Below are positions 1 through 7,155 of a stretch of DNA of 21,940 nucleotides, one piece after another. This DNA is from Bog-159 sp049511415 (GTDB taxonomy: Bacteria > Acidobacteriota > Terriglobia > Bryobacterales > Bryobacteraceae). Location: the NCBI GenBank assembly GCA_049511415.1, contig JBEKYC010000097.1, forward strand, positions 1 to 21,940, read 5' to 3'. The notes below the pieces were generated by a model, which was not told where the DNA came from, did not search any database, and saw only the letters and a list, made by a program, of their open reading frames with translations. A program made the translations under genes and the position numbers. Position 1 is the first letter of the stretch, and the number at the start of each line of letters is the position of its first letter.

Positions 1-542
1 CGACCGGCGCGGCCTACTATTACTTCGACTCGAAGGATGCCATCGCGCTGGCGTTCTACGACCAGGCACAACAGGATCTGGCGCCGCTGATCGAGACGGC
101 GCTCGCCGGTCCGAAGACCCTGAAGGAGCGCCTCAGCGGGTTGCTGGAGGCCAAGCTGAAGTATTTCGAGCCGAATCGCCGGCTGCTGGGCGCGCTGGCG
201 GCGCATGCCGATCCGGAACATCCGCTTTCGCCCTTCGGTGCGCAGTCGCGCGAAATTCGGGAGCGGGACGTGCAATCGTTCGCGCAGGTGGTGGAAGGCA
301 GCCGGCTGCGCGTGCCGGATGACCTGAAGCCGCACCTGCCGCGCCTGCTGTGGATGTATCAGATGGGGTTGATCCTGTTTTGGATCTATGACAGATCGCC
401 GGAACAGACGCGGACTCATCTCCTGATCGAGAAAAGCGCGGCCATCGTGGAGCGGCTGGCGAAGCTCGCGGTTTTTCCTCTGATGCGGCCGGTGCGGCGA
501 TTAATTGTCGACCTGATGCAGGCGGTGATGGAGGAAACATGA
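1..542 (+). CDS. TetR/AcrR-family transcriptional regulator, 5' end cut off by window
   Basis: The frame is open from base 3. The first residues visible (TGAAYYYFDSKDAIALAFY) match the recognition helix and following helix of a TetR-type HTH domain (compare the usual G-x-L-Y-x-H-F-x-S-K-E-x-L), so the reading frame extends left of the first in-frame ATG at 141. About 179 residues are present: the end of the DNA-binding domain and a helical C-terminal ligand-binding domain with several Leu/Trp/Phe-rich helices. The stop codon overlaps the start of the next gene (ATGA at 539-542), so the two are translationally coupled. TetR proteins usually repress their own operon, so the downstream epimerase is a likely target. 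The ligand cannot be inferred. TetR assignment is firm; specificity is unknown. Confidence 0.85.
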   Translation, partial: TGAAYYYFDSKDAIALAFYDQAQQDLAPLIETALAGPKTLKERLSGLLEAKLKYFEPNRRLLGALAAHADPEHPLSPFGAQSREIRERDVQSFAQVVEGSRLRVPDDLKPHLPRLLWMYQMGLILFWIYDRSPEQTRTHLLIEKSAAIVERLAKLAVFPLMRPVRRLIVDLMQAVMEET

Positions 543-1489
543 AGATCGTGATTCCCGGCGGCGCGGGCCACGTGGGTCAGGTACTGGCTGCGCACTTCCA
601 TGGCGCGGGCCATTCGGTTACAGTTCTCTCACGAAGCCCGCGCAGCGCACCCTGGCAGACGGCCGCTTGGGACGGCCGCGACTTGGGTGACTGGCGTCAC
701 ATTTTGAATGGCGCGGATGTGGTCATCAACCTTGCCGGACGCAGCGTGAACTGCCGCTACCATCAGCGAAATCGCCGGGAGATTCTGGAGTCTCGAGTGG
801 AAGCCACCGCGGCGATCGGCCGCGCCATCGCGCTAGCGCCCCGACCACCGGCGGTTTGGATGAATGCCAGCACGGCGACTATCTACCGCCATGCTTTGGA
901 CCGGCCCATGGATGAAAGTTCGGGCGAGTTAGGCGGTTCGGAACCGGGAGCACCAGCAACATGGCGGTTCAGCATTGCAGTGGCCACCAGTTGGGAGCGC
1001 GCCTTGTTCGAGGCGGCCACTCCGCAAACGCGTAAGATTGCTTTGCGCAGTGCCATGACCATGAGTCCGGAATCGGGCGGAATCTTCGCCACCCTGCTCG
1101 GATTGGTGCGCACGGGACTGGGCGGCGCGGCGGGCTCCGGCGAACAATTCATTTCGTGGATACATTATCTCGACTTCGTCCGCGCGATTGAGCACCTCAT
1201 GGAGCATTCCGAAATCGAGGGGGCGGTGAACGTCTGCGCGCCCGCGCCACTTCCCAACCGGGAGTTCATGCGCATTCTGCGGAAAGCCTGGGGCGCGCGG
1301 ATTGGCGTGCCCGGTCCCCGGCTCCTGCTGGAATTTGGCGCCATCCTGTTACGCACGGAAACGGAGTTGATTTTGAAGAGCCGGCGGGTAGTTCCAGGAC
1401 GGTTGTCCGCCGGCGGCTTTGTCTTTCAGTTTCCCAACTGGCAAGAAGCGGCGGCAGATCTGGTGCGCCGCGCCAAGGCAGTTTGCTAG
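539..1489 (+). CDS. TIGR01777-family NAD(P)-dependent epimerase/dehydratase-like protein (YfcH/SDR39U1 type)
   Basis: A 316-residue extended-SDR protein. The N-terminus carries the Rossmann dinucleotide-binding motif GGAGHVG (residues 7-13), followed by INLAGRSVNCRY and NASTATIYRH, which are typical of the TIGR01777 group (E. coli YfcH, eukaryotic SDR39U1). The C-terminus (NREFMRILRKAWGA to the FQFPNW segment) matches the DUF1731 tail of that group. Full length for the family (about 300 aa). No reaction has been established for the family, so no substrate is assigned. The start ATG overlaps the stop of the TetR gene by 4 nt. Its stop lies in a CTAG shared with the stop of the converging gene on the other strand. 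Confidence 0.85.
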   Translation: MKIVIPGGAGHVGQVLAAHFHGAGHSVTVLSRSPRSAPWQTAAWDGRDLGDWRHILNGADVVINLAGRSVNCRYHQRNRREILESRVEATAAIGRAIALAPRPPAVWMNASTATIYRHALDRPMDESSGELGGSEPGAPATWRFSIAVATSWERALFEAATPQTRKIALRSAMTMSPESGGIFATLLGLVRTGLGGAAGSGEQFISWIHYLDFVRAIEHLMEHSEIEGAVNVCAPAPLPNREFMRILRKAWGARIGVPGPRLLLEFGAILLRTETELILKSRRVVPGRLSAGGFVFQFPNWQEAAADLVRRAKAVC

Positions 1490-1797
1490 TGGGAGTAGCT
1501 ATACTGCAACGCAATCGCGGCCAGGTTCCAGATCACTACGGCCGTGAACCAGAAGTTCAGAAAAACCAGCACGCGGCGCTTGTTAATGAACACGGCGATG
1601 GTCGCCAGTCCGGCCGCCAGGATTTTGGAAGCAATCAAGCCGGTCAGCGGCCCAGCCTGCACAAGATGACCAATATAAGTGCTGCCTTCGTGGGCGCCAT
1701 AATGCAGGCCCACGAGGGTGGTCAACACATCCAGAACCTGCAGGCCGAGAAAAACAGCGACGGCCAGTGCGGGGAATTCCCTGATAACCGAGGTCAT
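1486..1797 (-). CDS. Small integral membrane protein, DUF5658-like
   Basis: 103 residues with three or four predicted membrane helices (about residues 8-28, 47-67 and 77-98). The first helix contains LDVLTTLVG followed by a short loop with HEGSTYIGH. This D-x-x-T-T plus E-x-x pattern resembles DUF5658, a family of small membrane proteins of unknown role. An AGGG lies just before the ATG, with only 2 nt between them. The gene is read in the same direction as the ABC/egt operon and starts 60 nt after the permease stop, so it could be a fifth cistron, although a possible hairpin lies between. It converges on the epimerase gene with overlapping stops. Membrane location is well supported; family membership is tentative and function unknown. 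Confidence 0.6.
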   Translation of the reverse strand: MTSVIREFPALAVAVFLGLQVLDVLTTLVGLHYGAHEGSTYIGHLVQAGPLTGLIASKILAAGLATIAVFINKRRVLVFLNFWFTAVVIWNLAAIALQYSYSH

Positions 1798-1822
1798 TTC
1801 CCTGATTATCCCTACTTCTTGA

Positions 1823-1856
1823 CGGCGGCTCCAGTCTACTTTGGTTATGGCCGCCG
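1823..1856 (-). terminator. Weak hairpin after the ABC permease gene
   Basis: CGGCGGC (1823-1829) and GCCGCCG (1850-1856) form a 7-bp GC stem with a 20-nt loop directly after the permease stop. There is no T-run, so it may only attenuate or protect the operon transcript, or be incidental in GC-rich DNA. Confidence 0.25.
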
Positions 1857-1857
1857 A

Positions 1858-2475
1858 TTAAATCGTCGTCCAGCGGCGCTCCAGCATCCCCAAGAGGGCA
1901 TCGGCGCCCAAAGCCATGCAGGCGGCCGGGACGGCTCCGGCCAGGATTTGGGTGGCGTCGACCGAAGCGATACCGCGGAAAATGAAGACTCCCAGACCCC
2001 CGCCTCCGATGGCGGCGGCGATGGTCGCCGTGCCTATAGTTGTGACAGTGGCTACCCGGATGCCGGCGAGAATGGTCCGCGCGGCCAGCGGCAATTCCAC
2101 GCGCCAGAGAAGCTGGTTACCGGTCATGCCCATGGCTACGGCCGACTCGCGGACAGCCGGGTCTACGCCGAGAATGCCGGCCAGGGTGTTGCGCAGGACC
2201 GGCAACAGCGCGTACAGCACCAGCGCGACGATGGCGGTGCGTTTGCCGATTCCGCCAATCAGCGGCACAGGGATCAGAAAGCCAAACAAGGCCAAACTCG
2301 GGATGGTCTGCATGATATTGGCGAATCCCACGATCCACGGCCGCCAGTCAGGGCGGCGGGTTACGAAAACGCCGGCGGGAACGGCCAAGGCAATGGCGAT
2401 GGTCATGGAGACCATCACCAATTCCAGATGCTCGAGCGTCAGCCCGGCGATTTCAGAGGCGAGCGAGGAATTCAC
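1858..2475 (-). CDS. Osmoprotectant-type ABC transporter permease (OpuCB/ProW/EgtU membrane-domain class)
   Basis: A 205-residue permease with about five or six hydrophobic helices. It contains TIPSLALFGFLIP, typical of OpuBB/OpuCB permeases, and the EAA-type cytoplasmic loop (ESAVAMGMTGNQ followed by a PLA turn) that contacts the ATPase. The chosen start is the GTG at 2475, which overlaps the ATPase stop as GTGA and has GGAG upstream; a GTG at 2502 would add nine residues that lie inside the ATPase gene. The protein ends right after the last helix (MLERRWTTI), so it lacks the fused periplasmic substrate-binding domain found in EgtU and in some OpuC permeases. Family members import quaternary ammonium compounds such as choline, glycine betaine, carnitine and ergothioneine. 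The operon context with egtB and egtD points to ergothioneine or hercynine. Confidence 0.85.
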   Translation of the reverse strand: MNSSLASEIAGLTLEHLELVMVSMTIAIALAVPAGVFVTRRPDWRPWIVGFANIMQTIPSLALFGFLIPVPLIGGIGKRTAIVALVLYALLPVLRNTLAGILGVDPAVRESAVAMGMTGNQLLWRVELPLAARTILAGIRVATVTTIGTATIAAAIGGGGLGVFIFRGIASVDATQILAGAVPAACMALGADALLGMLERRWTTI

Positions 2476-3218
2476 GAATGCTCCGCTTTCCAGTCGAGAC
2501 ACGCCAGGAAGGCACGGGCTTCGCGATTTACGGCGTCCAGGAACTCGTGGGGTGAGGCGATGAATTCGAGCGCGCCGTCGCGCAATAAGGCGATGCGGGT
2601 AGCCAGCAGAAGGGCTTCCCGCACATCGTGCGTGACGAATATGGCGGTTTTTCCCAACTCCCGGCGCAAGGCCAGGAATTGGCGTTGCAATTCCAGACGC
2701 GTGACCGGATCGGCTGCGCCGAAAGGCTCGTCGAAGAGCAACACAGAGGGATCGGCCGCCAGCGCGCGCGCGACCCCGACGCGCTGCCGTTGCCCACCGG
2801 AAAGCTGGCGCGGGTAGCGCGGGGCGAACTGGGCGGCATCGAGGCCCACCTGCCCTAGCAGCAGTTCCGTGCGCCGGCGAATCCGCGGCGCGTCCCAGCC
2901 TTCCAGTTGCGGCACCAGCGCCACGTTCTGGGCGACGGTGTAGTGCGGAAACAGTCCGACTTCCTGAATGACGTACCCGATGCGGCGCTTAAGCCGCACC
3001 GAGTCCCATGCGGTGGTCGGGCGGCCATCCACCAGCACTTCACCGGTGGTCGGGAAGAGCAGACCGTTGACCATTTTCAGGGCGGTGGTCTTGCCGGAAC
3101 CGCTGCGGCCAAGCAAGACCAACGTCTCGCCGGGTTCCACGGCGAGCGTCAGGCGGCGCAGGATTTCGCGCGCGCCGATGCGATAGGAAACCGAGCGAAA
3201 CTCGACGATCGCACTCAC
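2472..3218 (-). CDS. Osmoprotectant-type ABC transporter ATPase (OpuCA/ProV/EgtV class)
   Basis: A 248-residue ABC ATPase with all functional motifs: Walker A GRSGSGKTT (residues 37-45), Q-loop in YVIQEVGLFPH, signature LSGGQRQRVG, Walker B VLLFDEPFGAADP and the switch histidine in FVTHD. The Q-loop context and the FGAADPVTR D-loop are typical of the OpuCA/ProV group. It is shorter than OpuCA or EgtV because it lacks the C-terminal CBS domains that sense ionic strength in the osmoregulatory members, so osmotic gating is unlikely. The chosen start is the GTG at 3218, which overlaps the egtD stop as GTGA; the longer frame to 3275 lies inside egtD. It energises the permease encoded immediately downstream. 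The class is certain; the substrate is inferred from context. Confidence 0.88.
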   Translation of the reverse strand: MSAIVEFRSVSYRIGAREILRRLTLAVEPGETLVLLGRSGSGKTTALKMVNGLLFPTTGEVLVDGRPTTAWDSVRLKRRIGYVIQEVGLFPHYTVAQNVALVPQLEGWDAPRIRRRTELLLGQVGLDAAQFAPRYPRQLSGGQRQRVGVARALAADPSVLLFDEPFGAADPVTRLELQRQFLALRRELGKTAIFVTHDVREALLLATRIALLRDGALEFIASPHEFLDAVNREARAFLACLDWKAEHS

Positions 3219-4138
3219 ACCATCAGCAGGCTTTCGGCGAACGCCCAGGTTTCGTCTATCCATTGCTCGGCGCACTGAAAGCCCGCGCCGGCGGCCATTT
3301 CGCCAATCTCAGCGGCCTGAAATTTGTGGCACGATTCGGTCCGGATGGTTTCATCCTTGCGAAACTCGCAGGTGAATCCAGCCGTGCGGATGGCAACGCG
3401 CTGCGCGGCGCGCGAACGGAGGTGCATTTCAATGCGGTGGTGGCGGGCGTTCCAGCGGGCTTCGTGGGCGAAGCCGCGGAGCATGAAATCGGCGCCGAGT
3501 TCGCGATTGATGCGCGCCAGCAGGTTTAAGTTGAAGGCGGCAGTGACGCCGGCGGGATCGTCGTAGGCCGCCAGCATGCGATAGAGCGGCTTAACCAGAT
3601 CCGTGCCCAGCAGCAGGCCATCGCCGGGCAACAGGCAGGCGCGCACGTCGCGCAACAGATCCAGCGCCGCCGGAGGCTCGAAATTGCCGATGGTGCTGCC
3701 CAGGAACAATACCAGCAGCGATTGACCCGGGCGCCGCCGGCAGACCACCTCACGCAATCCGTTCAGATACGCCAGGTTGACCGGATGGACCTCGGCGAGC
3801 GGCGCGAGCTCCCGGGCGCAGTGGGCCAGCGCGGCGGCGGAAAGATCGATCGGATAGTAGGCCGGCCGGGCGCCGTTGGACAGCGATTCCAGCAGGCGGC
3901 GGGTCTTCACACCGCTGCCGCTGCCCAACTCGGCGACACAGCAGGGCTCCCGCAAATAGCCCGCCACCTGGGGGGCGAGACGCTGGATTAATCGTGCATC
4001 GGCGCGGGTCAGGCCGTATTCGGGAAGCGCGGTAATGGCTTCGAACAGGGCCGTCCCAACGGCATCATAGAAATACTCGCAAGGCAACTGTTTCTGGTCC
4101 GGCCGGCTCAGGCCGTGGCGCACGTCGTCTTGAAACAT
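3215..4138 (-). CDS. egtD: L-histidine N-alpha-methyltransferase EgtD
   Basis: 307 residues, close to the roughly 320 aa of characterised EgtD. It transfers three methyl groups from SAM to the alpha-amino group of histidine, giving hercynine, the first step of ergothioneine synthesis. Visible signatures are YFYDAVGTALFEAI and LPEYGLTR near the N-terminus, the SAM-binding loop AELGSGSGVKT (residues 69-79) and LVLFLGSTIGNF, all hallmarks of the EgtD/DUF2260 family. The start chosen is the ATG at 4138 (MFQDDVRHGL), 8 nt after the egtB stop; the open frame further upstream only reads through egtB in another frame. Its stop overlaps the start of the ABC ATPase gene (GTGA), so biosynthesis and transport genes are translationally coupled. 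Cytoplasmic. Confidence 0.92.
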   Translation of the reverse strand: MFQDDVRHGLSRPDQKQLPCEYFYDAVGTALFEAITALPEYGLTRADARLIQRLAPQVAGYLREPCCVAELGSGSGVKTRRLLESLSNGARPAYYPIDLSAAALAHCARELAPLAEVHPVNLAYLNGLREVVCRRRPGQSLLVLFLGSTIGNFEPPAALDLLRDVRACLLPGDGLLLGTDLVKPLYRMLAAYDDPAGVTAAFNLNLLARINRELGADFMLRGFAHEARWNARHHRIEMHLRSRAAQRVAIRTAGFTCEFRKDETIRTESCHKFQAAEIGEMAAGAGFQCAEQWIDETWAFAESLLMV

Positions 4139-4146
4139 AATCGGGC

Positions 4147-5307
4147 TCAGTTTTCGACCAGGCGAAAGGTCGCGTAAATATAAGGATACGCGGGTCGGAA
4201 CCAGTTGCGAAAGCTGGGGCGCAGGAGGCAGGCAGCCGTGCGCGGCGATCCTCCTTTCAACACATAATGTTGCCCATCGAAGAAATTGGCCGAATACCCC
4301 GGATAGAAGGGGAACGGGTGGAAACCCGGAAACGGTTCGAACACCGTAGCGGTCCACTCCCAGCCATTGCCGACTAACTGGGAGACGCCCAAACGATTCG
4401 GCGGGGAGGCCACGGCGGACTCCGGATCCCAACTGCGAAAGTCGACGTTCTGGCCGGCGTAGCCGCCACCGTCGTATGCGGCCCGGTGGAACTGGGCTTC
4501 GGTGGGCAGAGACTTCCCTTTCCACCGCGCGTAAGCGCGGGCTTGGTCATGAGTCACATAGACAGGCCAGTCCAGCGGAAGCGGGATGTCCTGGAACATG
4601 CCGTGATAGAACCACTCGCCGTCGTGACAAGTCCAGAAATGCGGCGCCGATGCGCCCGCCCGCACAAACTCCAGATACTCTCCGTTAGTAACTTTGTGCT
4701 GGTTGATGGCGAAAGCCGGAACATCGACCTGATGCGCATCGAATTCGTTGTCCCAGCCGAAGCCATCGCCACGCGGCTGGCCCAGAGTCGCGCGGCCCGC
4801 TGGGATTTCCACGGGCGGGTTTGGCGGTGTGGGACCGATCGGAGCCGCCACCAACGGTGGCGGGACTTTGTCTGCAAAGGGCAGATGGTGCATCATGTAA
4901 GCAAATGTTTCGGCATGCATCAGGCGGTGCTCGATGGCCACATGCAGGAGGTCCACAGGCACATGCGGCAGCGCGGCGTCGAGCGCGCCGCGCACGCGAG
5001 AATTGTAATGGCGCACCTCATTTTCAGCCGGCCAATCAGATGGCTGGTCCGATGGTAACTGGCCGGCCGGGGGATCGATGCCGAACGAGAATAACTGGTC
5101 GAAGCTCGCATGAAACGCCGGCTGGTCCAGCGTGGGAGCCATCAGATTCCAATCGAAAGCTTCCAGGTGACCCAGATAGAAGATAATCCGATGGCGCTCG
5201 GGGATGGGGCGCTCGTACAATGCGCGCGGACGGATCAGATCGAAAAGGCTATCGGTCTGGGCGCGCGCGCGGGCAAGAGCTTGATCGAGTTCCACGTGCG
5301 AGGGCAT
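4147..5307 (-). CDS. egtB: Ergothioneine-type sulfoxide synthase EgtB (hercynine oxygenase)
   Basis: A 386-residue non-haem iron enzyme that joins a thiol donor to the imidazole ring of hercynine using O2. The N-terminal DinB-like domain carries the iron ligands: His47 in YLGHLEAFDW, and His127 and His131 in HRLMHAE, which fits the family HxxxHxE motif. The C-terminal formylglycine-generating-enzyme-like domain (about residues 165-385) includes LVGNGWEW, GGSPRT and the terminal FRNWFRP/TFRLVEN segment. It is shorter than mycobacterial EgtB (about 430 aa). It is first in the operon, 8 nt before egtD. No egtA or egtC (gamma-glutamylcysteine route) and no egtE lie nearby, so the donor may be free cysteine, as described for the EgtB of the acidobacterium Chloracidobacterium thermophilum. 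The selenoneine enzyme SenA is a related alternative, but no senB is present. Confidence 0.9.
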   Translation of the reverse strand: MPSHVELDQALARARAQTDSLFDLIRPRALYERPIPERHRIIFYLGHLEAFDWNLMAPTLDQPAFHASFDQLFSFGIDPPAGQLPSDQPSDWPAENEVRHYNSRVRGALDAALPHVPVDLLHVAIEHRLMHAETFAYMMHHLPFADKVPPPLVAAPIGPTPPNPPVEIPAGRATLGQPRGDGFGWDNEFDAHQVDVPAFAINQHKVTNGEYLEFVRAGASAPHFWTCHDGEWFYHGMFQDIPLPLDWPVYVTHDQARAYARWKGKSLPTEAQFHRAAYDGGGYAGQNVDFRSWDPESAVASPPNRLGVSQLVGNGWEWTATVFEPFPGFHPFPFYPGYSANFFDGQHYVLKGGSPRTAACLLRPSFRNWFRPAYPYIYATFRLVEN

Positions 5308-5507
5308 AGCTTTTCAAGTTTAGCAAAAGGGGCGAGAGGACCTCTGTAATCAGGCACTCAAGGGGCGTTGTAAGAAAGTGCAGTGTAGCTTGACACAGCC
5401 CCTCCGGTCGTGGGAAACTACTCGCTCCGGAGGTTCGCTGCCCCGATGTCCGGGGAGGGGAGCCGCGTTCCTCAGCAAGACGCTTGGAGGAAAGGTAAGC
5501 CAGTCCT

Positions 5508-6548
5508 ATGAAGTCCGTAACATTCTGCATGATTTTCGTCCTTGTTGCCACTTGTTGCTGGGCGCAAGCGGGCCAGAGCGCGGCGAATCAGGTGGGCAGT
5601 ACCGTGATTCCTGCTGGCACGACGATCACGGTGCATCTTACTAACATCATCGATTCGAGCAAGCCCGGCAACGGCCAGTTTGCGGGCGTAGTAAAGAACG
5701 CGGTTACGGCGGGCAGCTTTCAAATTCCGGCGCAGTCGCCCGCGCTGGTGAAGCTGATACCCAGCGGAACTGGTAATCCCCGGACGTGGACCTTATCGCT
5801 GGTTTCGGTGACGGCCAATGGACAGACCACGCTGGTGAACGGCTCCTCGCCCAGCTTTGATGTAATCGGGTCGGTAGTAAGCGGCGCGACCAACACGGCT
5901 GTAAAAACTCTCGGCGGCGCGCTTGGCGGATTGGGGATTAAGCAGCCGAAGGCTCCCCCGCAGCCGCCCGCACCGGTTCCCGCGGCCACCGGCACGCGGG
6001 TTTACGTACCCGCCAACTCAGACGTGCGGTTCGTGGTGGCGAATGCGACTCCGCCGAATCAGGCAGGCGGCGCTTCGTCCGGGCAACAGGTATCCGGAGG
6101 CGCAGCTACTCCGGCGGCATCCGGTCAAACGGTCCCTGGGCAAACCCAACCGACGGCAAATCAGCCGGCTCAAACGGGGCAGCAGCAGTCCGCCGGTTCC
6201 AGCACTGTGGTCTACGAGAACATTCAATACACCTTGCAACAGTGCCAGAAGCAGGCGCCCCACATCATCTGCAGCTTCCAGATCACGAATCTCGGCGGCA
6301 CGGATGCGAAGTTGGGGTTCGGACAGGGATCTTACTATATCGATCAGGCGGGCAACCGGGTTAATGTATCGGCACGCAGCATCGCGAATTGCGCGGGGTT
6401 CGGCTGGTGCCAACTCCTGCCGGGCGTAGCTATGGCCGGTAAGTTCGAATTCACTGACGAGGACGGGCACGCCACCACCCTGGTGCGCCTCCAGATCGAA
6501 CAAAACCGGAAGCCCGTGGCGCAGTTCACACAGGTAGCGATCCAGTAG
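5508..6548 (+). CDS. Secreted two-domain protein with Gln/Pro/Thr/Ala linker, function unknown
   Basis: 346 residues. A Sec signal peptide (MKSVTFCMIFVLVATCCWAQA, probable cleavage after AQA) precedes a beta-rich domain (about 30-130) beginning IPAGTTITVHLTNIIDSSK. This is a pattern of the kind seen in exported acidobacterial proteins (I-P-A-G-T plus a G-x-F-x-G-x-V strand). A second repeat-like start, VYVPANSDVRFVV, follows at about 165. Residues 180-235 are a low-complexity Gly/Gln/Thr/Ala/Pro linker. The C-terminal domain (about 240-346) has four cysteines (QQCQKQAPHIICSF and NCAGFGWCQLL), suggesting extracytoplasmic disulfides. AGGAAAGG lies about 13 nt before the ATG. The gene is divergent from egtB across a 200-nt gap and converges on korC with a one-base gap between stops. 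I do not recognise the family. Confidence 0.7.
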   Translation: MKSVTFCMIFVLVATCCWAQAGQSAANQVGSTVIPAGTTITVHLTNIIDSSKPGNGQFAGVVKNAVTAGSFQIPAQSPALVKLIPSGTGNPRTWTLSLVSVTANGQTTLVNGSSPSFDVIGSVVSGATNTAVKTLGGALGGLGIKQPKAPPQPPAPVPAATGTRVYVPANSDVRFVVANATPPNQAGGASSGQQVSGGAATPAASGQTVPGQTQPTANQPAQTGQQQSAGSSTVVYENIQYTLQQCQKQAPHIICSFQITNLGGTDAKLGFGQGSYYIDQAGNRVNVSARSIANCAGFGWCQLLPGVAMAGKFEFTDEDGHATTLVRLQIEQNRKPVAQFTQVAIQ

Positions 6549-6549
6549 C

Positions 6550-7155
6550 CTAGGCTTCCTGCTCCAGGCACTCGAGCCACTGGTCCGGGTCTGTGTTTCC
6601 TTCCGCGCGCGCGTGCAGCAGGGTGGCCCCGTTTTCGTAGCCTTTATCGTACGCACGCAGGTTGAGTTCGCGGAAGCTTTCCGGAACCGATGCGGCTACC
6701 GCCTGACGCAGCGCTTCGGGATCCAGCAGCGCCGTCACCGCGCCGAAAAATCCGGCCACCACCATATTCAGGACCATTTTGCGGCCCAGTTCTTCGGCCA
6801 ACCGCGTGGCGGCCACGCTGTAGACGCGCATGCCGCTGGGCACGCCGTTAACGCGCACCAGGTCGCGCTCCACGATCAGTGTCCCGCCGGGCTTCAGCTC
6901 CGGCATGAAGCGCGTGTAAGCCTCCTGCGAGAGCACCACCAGCACATCCGGCTGCGTGACATAGGGGTACGCGATCGGCTCGGGCGACAGAATCACCGCG
7001 GCGCTCGACGAACCCCCGCGCGCCTCCGGTCCGAAGCTCTGCGTCATGGTGGCGTAGGCTCCCTGAAAGATCGAAGCAGCCTTGCCAATGACGGTGGCCG
7101 CCAGGATCACGCCCTGGCCGCCAAAGCCCGCAATGCGGATTTCCGTTAAGCGCAT
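6550..7155 (-). CDS. korC: 2-oxoacid:ferredoxin oxidoreductase, gamma subunit
   Basis: 201 residues, the normal length for a separate gamma subunit. The N-terminus RIAGFGGQGVILAATVIGKAA is the conserved G-x-G-G-Q-G start of this family, followed by TQSFGPEARGG and DVLVVLSQEAY. In the complex this domain helps bind coenzyme A at the active site of the oxidative decarboxylation of a 2-oxoacid to its acyl-CoA. It is last in the korDABC operon, and its start overlaps the korB stop by 10 nt. The order D-A-B-C and the beta-subunit motifs suit 2-oxoglutarate:ferredoxin oxidoreductase, but 2-oxoisovalerate or another 2-oxoacid cannot be excluded from sequence alone. Confidence 0.85.
   Translation of the reverse strand: MRLTEIRIAGFGGQGVILAATVIGKAASIFQGAYATMTQSFGPEARGGSSSAAVILSPEPIAYPYVTQPDVLVVLSQEAYTRFMPELKPGGTLIVERDLVRVNGVPSGMRVYSVAATRLAEELGRKMVLNMVVAGFFGAVTALLDPEALRQAVAASVPESFRELNLRAYDKGYENGATLLHARAEGNTDPDQWLECLEQEA

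Noticed and set aside
1483..2817. 444-aa open frame on the + strand
   Set aside because: It lies antisense to the ABC permease and ATPase, which have clear family motifs. Its protein is Gly/Gln/Arg/His-rich with no domain; it is a GC-rich shadow frame.
4139..4525. N-terminal extension of EgtD upstream of the ATG at 4138
   Set aside because: The added residues come from egtB read in another frame and do not look like EgtD. The ATG at 4138 gives the normal family N-terminus.
4147..5307. EgtB as a selenoneine synthase (SenA)
   Set aside because: No SenB-type glycosyltransferase or SenC is nearby, and egtD is directly adjacent, so the ergothioneine role is more likely.
5390..5420. TTGACA at 5390-5395 upstream of the secreted protein gene
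   Set aside because: No acceptable -10 box appears 16-18 nt downstream (GGAAAC is found there), so I do not call a promoter.
5445..5460. CCCCG-ATGTC-CGGGG small hairpin in the leader of the secreted protein gene
   Set aside because: A 5-bp stem in GC-rich DNA is weak, with no riboswitch-like conserved elements around it.
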